A DNA stretch of 14,632 nucleotides from Jeotgalicoccus sp036782755 (lineage in GTDB: Bacteria; Bacillota; Bacilli; Staphylococcales; Salinicoccaceae), in NCBI GenBank assembly GCA_036782755.1, contig DAIPYL010000040.1, positions 1-14,632 on the forward strand. Direction: 5' to 3'. Of this stretch, positions 6,328 through 12,312 are shown one piece after another. The translations under genes were made by a program, and so were the position numbers. The notes beneath the pieces were generated by a model. That model was not told the origin of the DNA and did not search any database. It was given only the letters and a program-made list of their open reading frames with translations. The stretch's first letter is position 1, and each line of letters opens with the position of its first letter.

Positions 6328-7554
6328 TTATTTAAATTCAGGTGGTGTACCTTCAGCATTTCCTGCAATTGCGTCAATCTGAATTAAAGCATCTTCCTGT
6401 AAAGCTGAAACGCCGACTACTCTTCTTGCAGGCGTGCCTTCCGGGAAGAATGTTGCGTAAACTTCGTTTACTGCATCCATATCTGCAAGGTCTTTAACGA
6501 AGATATTTACTTTAACCATATCTTCCATTACGTGGTCAACGCTTTCGATAACCGCTTTAATGTTAGTTAAAACCTGTTGAGTCTGTTCTTTAATTCCGCC
6601 TTCAACTAATTTACCAGTTGCAGGGTCAATTGGCAGCTGAGCTGACAGGTGGTTGTAGTGTGAGAATGCTACAGTTTGTGTAGATAAGCTGTCAACCGGT
6701 GCATTTTCTGTGTTGTGTGCTTTGATTACAATACCGTGTCTGTCTTCGATAGCCTGTGGCGGCGTACCGTCTCCGTGTGATACTACTGCTTCGATTTGTA
6801 CTGAAGCACCCATCTGCAGATCTTCAGCCTGGATTACAGTACGTGCAGGTACATAACCGACAGTTCTTGCGATTGAAGAATCCGGGAAGAATGTTGAGTA
6901 AACTTCGTTTACTGCATCCATATCTTTAAGGTCTTTAACGAAAATATTAATTTTAACGATGTCATCAAACGGTACATCGATACCTGCTAAAATAGCTTTA
7001 ATGTTTTTCAGGCTCTGTACAGTTTCCGCTTTAACTCCACCAGTAACGATTCTGCCTGTTGCAGGATCGATCGGCAGCTGAGCTGTAATGTTGTTGTAGT
7101 GTGAGAAAGCAACTGTCTGTGATGATAAATTGCTCACAGGTGCAGCAGATGTGTTGTTTGACAGTTTAATTAAATCTCCTGCCTGCGGTGCGTCTGGAAT
7201 TGTTCCTTCGCCGTGTGATACAAGTGCTTCCACCTGCACTAAAGCATCCATCGGTAACGCAGCAGCAGCAACTGTTGTGCGTGCAGGTACATACGTCGGG
7301 AAGAAAGTTTTGTAAACTTCATCCACAGCGTCAACATCCTGGATATCTTTAACAAAAACAGAAATTCTGACGATGTCGCTCATTACGTGACCAACACTCT
7401 CAAGTACCGCTTCAATATTTTTAAAGCTCTGTTCAGCCTGTGCTTTAATTCCGCCTTCAACTAATTTTCCTGTTGCAGGATCTATTGGAAGCTGTGCTGA
7501 AAGGTTATTGTAGTGGGAAAAAGCCGCTGATTGTGATGACTGGTCAAATTTCGG
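6328..7554 (-). CDS. Triple Rid/YjgF-domain protein (5' end lost in gap)
   Basis: At least 408 codons encode three tandem Rid (YjgF/YER057c/UK114) domains; the start lies in the N block. A normal Rid protein is one domain of about 125 aa that forms a homotrimer deaminating reactive enamines/imines. Each repeat carries a near-identical AFSHYNxxxAQLPIDPATG block and, except for the cut edge, PAR followed about 15 residues later by Q-[IV]-[DE]-A. Domain 1 is cut only near its start (coding 7554 to about 7190), domain 2 is about 7173-6751 and domain 3 about 6732-6331. By eye-alignment, the carboxylate-binding Arg is kept in all three. The RidA Glu120 position is Gln in all three, and the Tyr of GPYSQ is not kept. 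Activity may therefore differ from RidA. Domain 2 has an extra ~8 residues before PAR. Terminator at 6278-6315. Confidence 0.88.
   Translation of the reverse strand, partial: PKFDQSSQSAAFSHYNNLSAQLPIDPATGKLVEGGIKAQAEQSFKNIEAVLESVGHVMSDIVRISVFVKDIQDVDAVDEVYKTFFPTYVPARTTVAAAALPMDALVQVEALVSHGEGTIPDAPQAGDLIKLSNNTSAAPVSNLSSQTVAFSHYNNITAQLPIDPATGRIVTGGVKAETVQSLKNIKAILAGIDVPFDDIVKINIFVKDLKDMDAVNEVYSTFFPDSSIARTVGYVPARTVIQAEDLQMGASVQIEAVVSHGDGTPPQAIEDRHGIVIKAHNTENAPVDSLSTQTVAFSHYNHLSAQLPIDPATGKLVEGGIKEQTQQVLTNIKAVIESVDHVMEDMVKVNIFVKDLADMDAVNEVYATFFPEGTPARRVVGVSALQEDALIQIDAIAGNAEGTPPEFK
6441..7305 (-). repeat. DNA-level tandem repeats within the Rid gene
   Basis: The three Rid domains are still recognisable as nucleotide repeats. 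CCGGGAAGAA occurs at 6441-6450 and 6882-6891, and TCGGGAAGAA at 7296-7305, giving steps of 441 and 414 nt (both multiples of three). Around the first two copies most of the following 70 nt are identical. This indicates recent duplication or gene conversion and explains why the assembly breaks nearby. Confidence 0.8.
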
Positions 7555-7654
7555 NNNNNNNNNNNNNNNNNNNNNNNNNNNNNNNNNNNNNNNNNNNNNN
7601 NNNNNNNNNNNNNNNNNNNNNNNNNNNNNNNNNNNNNNNNNNNNNNNNNNNNNN
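7555..7654. other. Assembly gap (100 N) covering the 5' end of the Rid gene
   Basis: Exactly 100 N's, probably a placeholder of arbitrary length. The Rid frame is open up to 7554, so its start codon, ribosome site and promoter, and perhaps one or more further domains, lie in the missing DNA. Confidence 0.98.
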
Positions 7655-7676
7655 CTTCCTACAATAATAGAGTTTT

Positions 7677-7718
7677 AAAAAGGTCTTCCCAAGGTTGGAT
7701 AACCTTATGAAAGACCTT
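7677..7718 (-). terminator. Terminator of the groES-groEL operon
   Basis: On the minus strand, AAGGTCTT (complement of 7711-7718) pairs with AAGACCTT (complement of 7680-7687), with a second stem inside (AAGGTT/AACCTT, 7691-7696 with 7701-7706). The outer stem ends in a T-run (A's at 7677-7681). It lies about 40 nt after the groEL stop. Confidence 0.8.
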
Positions 7719-7757
7719 CTCTTAACACCTATTAAATTCGAAATAGATTAACTATTA

Positions 7758-9383
7758 TTACATCATGCCCGGCATTCCGCCGCCCATGCCGCCCATATCA
7801 GGGCCGCCGTTTTCTTCAGGAATGTCTGCAACGACTGCTTCTGTCGTTAAGAACATTGCTGCGACTGAACCTGCATTCTGCAATGCTGAACGTGTCACTT
7901 TAGTCGGATCCACGATACCTGCATCAATCATGTTTACCCACTCAGCAGTATCAGCGTTATAACCAATACCCGGCTTCTGATGTTTCAGCTGGGAAACTAT
8001 TACCGAACCTTCCTGGCCCGCATTTTCAACAATCTGACGTAATGGAGCTTCAAGTGCTTTCAGTACGATGCTGATACCAGTCTTCACATCGCCTTCCGCT
8101 TCAAGTTCTGCAACTTTAGAGTACACTTCTACAAGTGCAGTTCCCCCGCCTGCTACAATACCTTCTTCTACTGCAGCACGCGTAGAGTTCAATGCATCTT
8201 CGATACGAAGCTTGCGTTCTTTCATTTCAGTTTCTGTTGCTGCACCGACTTTAAGTACTGCAACTCCGCCAGCTAATTTAGCTAAGCGTTCCTGTAATTT
8301 TTCTTTATCGAAACTTGAAGTCGTTTCTTCAAGCTGTGCTTTAATCTGATTCACACGTGCTGAGATAGCTTCTTTGTCCCCGGCACCTTCAACGATAGTC
8401 GTATCATCTTTAGATACGTGAACTTTGCTCGCGTTACCTAAAAGATCAATTGTTGCATCTTTAAGTTCAAGACCAAGCTCATCAGTAATCACCTGTCCGC
8501 CTGTTAATGTCGCAATATCTTCAAGCATTGCTTTACGGCGGTCACCGAAGCCCGGTGCTTTAACTGCGATAACATTAAATGTTCCGCGGATTTTATTTAG
8601 TACAAGGTTAGTCATTGCATCGCCGTCAACGTCATCTGCAATAATTAAAATTGGACGTGACTGCTGAACAATCTGCTCTAATAATGGTACAAGATCCTGA
8701 ATGCTTGAAATCTTTTTATCCGTAATTAATACGTACGGATTGTCGAGTTCAGCAATCATTTTCTCAGAGTCAGTCACCATGTAAGGTGACAGGTAACCGC
8801 GGTCAAACTGCATTCCTTCAACCACTTCAAGTTCAGTTTTAAAGCCGCGTGATTCTTCAATCGTAATGACACCGTCATTGCCGACTTTCTCCATAGCTTC
8901 TGAAATAAATTCACCGATTTCAGGGTCGTTTGCAGAAATTGCACCAACCTGTGAAATTGATTCTTTATCCTGAACAGGTTTTGAAACTTCCTGCAGTGCT
9001 TCAACAGCGCGTTCCACAGCCATGCCGATACCAGTACGTATGCCGACAGGGTTCGCACCGCTCGTTACGTTTTTAAGACCTTCCTGAATCATTGCCTGCG
9101 CAAGTACTGTTGCAGTTGTTGTACCGTCACCGGCAATTTCGTTTGTCTGGTTTGCAACTTCCGCTACGAGTTTTGCACCCATGTTTTCATACTTATCTTC
9201 AAGTTCGATTTCTTTGGCAATTGTCACACCATCGTTAGTAATTAACGGTGATGAAAATGCTTTATCTAAAACGACGTTACGTCCTTTTGGTCCTAATGTT
9301 ACCTTTACTGCATTTGCTAACTTATCCACTCCAGCCAGCATTGACTGGCGAGCATCTTCTGAAAATTTTAATTCTTTAGCCAT
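7758..9383 (-). CDS. groEL: Chaperonin GroEL (60-kDa)
   Basis: Subunit of the cytosolic double-ring chaperonin that folds proteins in an ATP- and GroES-dependent cycle. The full length of 541 aa is standard. Visible family marks are LGPKGRNVV (30-38), the ATP-site motif GDGTTTATVL (85-94, with the Asp at 86), RIEDALNSTRAAVEEGIVAGGG carrying the ATPase Asp (described as a block), and the Gly/Met-rich C-terminal tail ending GGMPGMM. The ATG has GGAGG with 7 nt spacing. It follows groES by 39 nt with no terminator between, so the two are one operon under the heat-shock control region at 9758-9821. It ends in a strong terminator next to gap 2. Base composition is like its neighbours, with no sign of transfer. 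Confidence 0.99.
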   Translation of the reverse strand: MAKELKFSEDARQSMLAGVDKLANAVKVTLGPKGRNVVLDKAFSSPLITNDGVTIAKEIELEDKYENMGAKLVAEVANQTNEIAGDGTTTATVLAQAMIQEGLKNVTSGANPVGIRTGIGMAVERAVEALQEVSKPVQDKESISQVGAISANDPEIGEFISEAMEKVGNDGVITIEESRGFKTELEVVEGMQFDRGYLSPYMVTDSEKMIAELDNPYVLITDKKISSIQDLVPLLEQIVQQSRPILIIADDVDGDAMTNLVLNKIRGTFNVIAVKAPGFGDRRKAMLEDIATLTGGQVITDELGLELKDATIDLLGNASKVHVSKDDTTIVEGAGDKEAISARVNQIKAQLEETTSSFDKEKLQERLAKLAGGVAVLKVGAATETEMKERKLRIEDALNSTRAAVEEGIVAGGGTALVEVYSKVAELEAEGDVKTGISIVLKALEAPLRQIVENAGQEGSVIVSQLKHQKPGIGYNADTAEWVNMIDAGIVDPTKVTRSALQNAGSVAAMFLTTEAVVADIPEENGGPDMGGMGGGMPGMM

Positions 9384-9422
9384 TTTTCTGCCTCCTAATA
9401 TGAATTATATATAGTTTTTATA

Positions 9423-9707
9423 TTATTCAATTACTGCAAGAATTTCCGATTCCGAGAGAATTAAATATTCATTATCCCCATGCTGTACTTCTGTACCTGC
9501 AAATTTAGAATAGACAACTTTGTCGCCTTCTTTAACTTCAAGATCAATTTTTGTGCCATTTTCAAGTATACGGCCAGTTCCAACCGCGACAACTGTACCT
9601 TCCTGCGGTTTCTCTTTTGCAGAATCAGTTAAAATGATGCCGCTTTTTGTTGTTTCTTCTGTCTGAGTTAAATCTACAACTACACGATTTCCAATTGGTT
9701 TTAACAT
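9423..9707 (-). CDS. groES: Co-chaperonin GroES (10-kDa)
   Basis: Forms the heptameric lid of the GroEL chamber. The 94-aa protein begins MLKPIGNRVVV and contains the mobile loop (ETTKSGIILTDSAKEKPQEG, residues about 17-36) and the VVYSKFAGTEV segment, all typical of the family. The start is the ATG at 9707, preceded by GGAGG with 8 nt spacing. The reading frame is open further upstream to an in-frame codon at 9764, but that would add 19 residues that cover the leader and part of the CIRCE element, so it is rejected. First gene of the groES-groEL operon. The CIRCE operator lies 51 nt upstream of its start. Confidence 0.98.
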   Translation of the reverse strand: MLKPIGNRVVVDLTQTEETTKSGIILTDSAKEKPQEGTVVAVGTGRILENGTKIDLEVKEGDKVVYSKFAGTEVQHGDNEYLILSESEILAVIE

Positions 9708-9757
9708 GGAAATGCCCTCCTTATTAATCTTAAGTTTTATAAAATTAATTGTATGAT

Positions 9758-9784
9758 TTAGCACTCATGATTATCGAGTGCTAA
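9758..9784. promoter_or_regulatory. CIRCE operator (HrcA binding site)
   Basis: TTAGCACTC (9758-9766), 9 nt, GAGTGCTAA (9776-9784): a perfect match to the CIRCE consensus. HrcA binds it and represses groESL until heat stress. It would occupy the very start of the groES transcript if the promoter at 9793-9821 is correct. Confidence 0.98.
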
Positions 9785-9792
9785 CAATAATT

Positions 9793-9821
9793 ATAATAAT
9801 CAAACTTGGTCAAAAATGCAA
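9793..9821 (-). promoter_or_regulatory. Predicted groESL promoter
   Basis: On the minus strand, TTGCAT (9816-9821), 17 nt, TATTAT (9793-9798). Transcription would begin around 9786, just ahead of CIRCE. Alternatives are TTGACC (9808-9813) as -35 with weaker -10s, and TATAAT (9790-9795), which has no properly spaced -35. Confidence 0.5.
9798..9814. promoter_or_regulatory. CtsR-like heptad repeat in the groESL promoter
   Basis: AATCAAA (9798-9804), CTT, GGTCAAA (9808-9814) is a direct repeat of the CtsR heptad (A/G)GTCAAA with the correct 3-nt spacing. The second copy is perfect and the first has one mismatch; the spacer lacks the usual central A. It lies in the -35/-10 spacer. Staphylococci are known to place groESL under both HrcA and CtsR. 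Confidence 0.5.
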
Positions 9822-9840
9822 GTGATAAGACTAAAATATT

Positions 9841-9871
9841 TTGGACTTCAGCACTTTTAATGTAAGATAAT
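9841..9871 (+). promoter_or_regulatory. Possible promoter of the CPBP protease gene
   Basis: TTGGAC (9841-9846) is followed by TAAGAT (9863-9868, 16 nt spacing) or GATAAT (9866-9871, 19 nt). It is a weak consensus match, placed 25-30 nt upstream of the GTG start. Confidence 0.35.
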
Positions 9872-9896
9872 ATTATTGATTATTGGAGGTTTAATC

Positions 9897-10661
9897 GTGA
9901 GACGCGTATACAGTTTATTAATTATCCTAACATTTTTAGCAGTACAGTTTGCACTGCTCCCGGTCGGCTTAATTTTCACAGCCATGGACCCTTCTCTCGG
10001 TCCCGGCGAACTCGTTGAAAAACTGATGCCGTATCAGGTCGTTACATTCGCACTTGGTGCAGTTATCGTAATCCTTATCGGCAATCTGCATAAGAATAAA
10101 AACAGAATAGAACGCGGGTCCCAATCCGACGGTCTGCTTACAACAGTATGGATTATCGGCGGTGTGTTCCTTGCGTACATGTCACAGATTGCTGCCGGTA
10201 TTATCAATATATATGTTCTCGGCAATCCGATTGAAAGTCAGAATACGACAGATATTGTCGACATGATTTTCAACTCGCCGTGGATGATTCTTGTCGTTGT
10301 ATTATTCGGTCCTATTATTGAAGAGTATGTTTTCAGAAGAGCAATATTCGGTGAGATTTACGAACTGATGCCGTCGGGCAGCAGAGCAAAGAAAGTACTC
10401 GCCTTCTTAGCAGCAGGACTTGTGAGCGGATTAATATTCGCTGTTGCACATGCTGACTTCACACATATTCTGATTTACTTATCAATGTCTTACGTATTCA
10501 GTTTCTTATATGTAATTACGGGACGTCTGTTTGTGCCAATTATGGTTCATATTATTATGAACGGTCTTGTTGTACTGCTGCAGACAGTCTTCGCAGACTT
10601 TTTAGAAGAAACGGAACAAATTCAAAATCAGCTGAATGCTGTAATTTCATTGTTTATGTAA
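9897..10661 (+). CDS. CPBP-family intramembrane metalloprotease
   Basis: A 254-aa polytopic membrane protein of the CPBP/Abi family (Rce1-like). Hydrophobic segments lie at about 5-29, 48-62, 83-107, 130-142, 167-183, 192-206 and 212-232. The three family motifs are present: Glu142-Glu143-x3-Arg147 (EEYVFR), His185 in FAVAHADFTH, and His218-x3-Asn222 (HIIMN), so it is probably catalytically competent. The start is GTG at 9897, with GGAGG 7 nt before it; the in-frame TTG at 9876 overlaps that site. It is divergent from groES, the same arrangement as the staphylococcal CPBP protease MroQ, which is tied to agr quorum sensing. Orthology is inferred from position and family only, and the substrate is unknown. 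Confidence 0.9.
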   Translation: MRRVYSLLIILTFLAVQFALLPVGLIFTAMDPSLGPGELVEKLMPYQVVTFALGAVIVILIGNLHKNKNRIERGSQSDGLLTTVWIIGGVFLAYMSQIAAGIINIYVLGNPIESQNTTDIVDMIFNSPWMILVVVLFGPIIEEYVFRRAIFGEIYELMPSGSRAKKVLAFLAAGLVSGLIFAVAHADFTHILIYLSMSYVFSFLYVITGRLFVPIMVHIIMNGLVVLLQTVFADFLEETEQIQNQLNAVISLFM

Positions 10662-10695
10662 AAAAATTCCGGGGAATTATTCCCCGGAATTTTTT
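10662..10695. terminator. Bidirectional terminator between the CPBP and TPM genes
   Basis: A perfect 14-bp stem, AAAAATTCCGGGGA (10662-10675) with TCCCCGGAATTTTT (10681-10694), closes a 5-nt loop. It has A/T tracts on both sides and so serves the two convergent genes. Confidence 0.95.
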
Positions 10696-10703
10696 GTTTT
10701 ATT

Positions 10704-11549
10704 TTAGAATCCGCGTCCTGCACCGCCGCCTCCGCCGGAGCCGCCGCCAAATCCGCCGAATCCTCCGCCGCCGAAGCCGCCGCCTGAACCGCCGCCAAAT
10801 CCGCCGCCCCCGCCTGGAGGGAAGAATATAACCGGTCCGCCGCTTCTTCTGCGTCTGCCGCCAGAGCCTCCGGAACCGCCGGAGCCACCGCCGCCTGACA
10901 TCATTTTATAAAGGAAGTACAATACCGTCATAAATATTGCGAGCCTGATTATAATTGCGAAGATGCTGTCATCCTGTCCTGTTTCGGTATCTTCTGCCGG
11001 TTCTTCACGGGTAAATTCACCATCTTCATAGCCGTAAGCTGTTAAAGACTCTTCATATAATGCGTTATACAGATTAATCAATGCCGTTTCATAATTTCCG
11101 GCGACTAAATCTTCGTATGCCACATTATCAATAATACGCCCGATCTTTGCATCGTTTAAGTATCCTTCAACACCGTAGCCAACCTGCACTTCGATACCGC
11201 GGTTATTAAACTCATTATTGTTATCGAGATTCAAAAGAATCACTATACCGTTATCTTTCTCTGCCTTACCGACACCGTATTCTCTCAGTGCACGGAGCGC
11301 AAAGTCCTGGCGATGTTCCTGTCCTGTCGAATCCATCGTCATTAAGAGCAGTTCGGCACCCGTACCTTCCTCGAGATGTGTACCCTTGCCGTTAAGTTCA
11401 TTAATTGCACTGTCACTGAGTACACCTGCATTATCCTGCACAAAATAATGACTTTCATTGAGCGCCGGCAAATCCACTCTTGCTTCTGCAGGCGTACTGA
11501 GCAGTAATACACTCAGTACGACAACTGTAAAAGCAAAGATTTTTTGCAT
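10704..11549 (-). CDS. TPM-domain secreted/membrane protein with glycine-rich tail
   Basis: 281-aa protein of the TPM (YgcG) family. Residues 1-23 are a signal peptide ending AEA. The TPM domain is about 33-170 (FVQDNAGVLSD, then DNGIVILLNLDNN and EVQVGYGVEGYLND). A transmembrane helix is at about 195-215 (IFAIIIRLAIFMTVLYFLYKM). The tail 219-281 is mostly glycine in GGSGG and GGGFGG runs, interrupted by RRRRSGG and VIFFPPGG. The TPM domain should face outside and the Gly-rich tail the cytoplasm. The function of the family is not firmly known; plant TPM proteins act in photosystem II repair. Its start codon overlaps the lemA stop by 1 nt, and its Shine-Dalgarno (GGTGGAG) lies in the end of lemA, so the two are coupled. 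Confidence 0.9.
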   Translation of the reverse strand: MQKIFAFTVVVLSVLLLSTPAEARVDLPALNESHYFVQDNAGVLSDSAINELNGKGTHLEEGTGAELLLMTMDSTGQEHRQDFALRALREYGVGKAEKDNGIVILLNLDNNNEFNNRGIEVQVGYGVEGYLNDAKIGRIIDNVAYEDLVAGNYETALINLYNALYEESLTAYGYEDGEFTREEPAEDTETGQDDSIFAIIIRLAIFMTVLYFLYKMMSGGGGSGGSGGSGGRRRRSGGPVIFFPPGGGGGFGGGSGGGFGGGGFGGFGGGSGGGGGAGRGF

Positions 11550-12148
11550 TACTCTCCACCGTCTGTATCATCTTGGTTAGTATTAAATTCCACTTCCGGT
11601 ACATCCTGTGCAGATTCATCCGCTTCGAAATAAGCTTTCTCATCGAAATTAAATATTCCTGCGATAATGTTACCAGGGAATGTTCTTGTGTTGCGGTTAT
11701 AATCCTGAACTGCTGTGTTGTAGTCCTGACGGGCAACTGCGATACGGTTTTCCGCACCTGCAAGTTCATCTCTTAAACCTGTAAACTGCTCACTCGCCTG
11801 CAGATCAGGGTAGTTCTCTGAAATTGCTAACAGACGTGATAAGGCACTTGTCATTTCGTTGTTGGCTTCAGCAAGCTCTTCAACATCACCGCTTGCACCA
11901 GCGAGTCTTGAACGCGCATCTGCAATATCAGTAAATATTTCTTCTTCATGAGAAGCGTAGCCCTGCACCGTGCTTACAAGGTTGGGAATTAAATCCCCGC
12001 GTCGCTGCAGCTGCGTTTCGATTTGTGATTCTTTCTGGTTAACCTCTTCATCGAGATTTACAAGACTGTTATATCTCGGTACGATCATAATTGCAATAAT
12101 CACAATTACCGCAATCAGTACACCTATAGGTATAAGAAATTTCTTCAT
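11549..12148 (-). CDS. lemA: LemA family protein
   Basis: A 199-aa LemA-family protein: a short N-terminal cytoplasmic stub, one transmembrane helix (residues 5-23, FLIPIGVLIAVIVIIAIMI), then a helical extracytoplasmic domain. The conserved block QLQRRGDLIPNLVSTVQGYA (46-65) and the later LQASEQFTGLRDELAGAENR and RQDYNTAVQDYN segments are diagnostic. The acidic C-terminal tail (about 175-199) is low complexity. Function is not established in bacteria. Pairing with a TPM-domain gene in one operon is widespread and suggests a joint envelope role. AGGGG lies 7 nt before the ATG. The gene is divergent from the M3 peptidase gene, with a 164-nt spacer that must hold both promoters. Confidence 0.95.
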   Translation of the reverse strand: MKKFLIPIGVLIAVIVIIAIMIVPRYNSLVNLDEEVNQKESQIETQLQRRGDLIPNLVSTVQGYASHEEEIFTDIADARSRLAGASGDVEELAEANNEMTSALSRLLAISENYPDLQASEQFTGLRDELAGAENRIAVARQDYNTAVQDYNRNTRTFPGNIIAGIFNFDEKAYFEADESAQDVPEVEFNTNQDDTDGGE

Positions 12149-12271
12149 TGTGTGTCCCCTTTTCTTTAAGTAGTAAATTTATGCATAAGCATTGTTCTTA
12201 TATATTACCCCAATTTCAGCAGATTATTACTATCCACACTATCATATTTGTAACAGACTTTTTATCCCTTA

Positions 12272-12280
12272 TGCTAAAAT
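12272..12280 (+). promoter_or_regulatory. Extended -10 promoter of the M3 peptidase gene
   Basis: TGC followed by TAAAAT (12275-12280) is an extended -10 element 32 nt upstream of the ATG. No clear -35 is present at 16-18 nt. The divergent lemA promoter must lie in the same spacer, but I cannot place it with confidence. Confidence 0.45.
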
Positions 12281-12312
12281 ACGTGTTAAGACCATTAAGG
12301 GGGAATTTTATC

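Noticed and set aside
7765..8667. Plus-strand open frames within groEL
   Set aside because: They are antisense to groEL, rich in Ser/Ala/Pro as expected from the complement of its codons, and lack ribosome binding sites.
9876..9896. TTG start for the CPBP protease
   Set aside because: The codon precedes and overlaps the Shine-Dalgarno of the GTG at 9897.
10628..10888. Alanine-rich minus-strand open frame
   Set aside because: It is another frame of the glycine-rich tail of the TPM gene and runs through the terminator.
12148..12312. 55-residue N-terminal extension of the M3 peptidase
   Set aside because: It would cover the intergenic promoter region; the ATG at 12313 has a strong ribosome binding site and gives the family's usual N-terminus.
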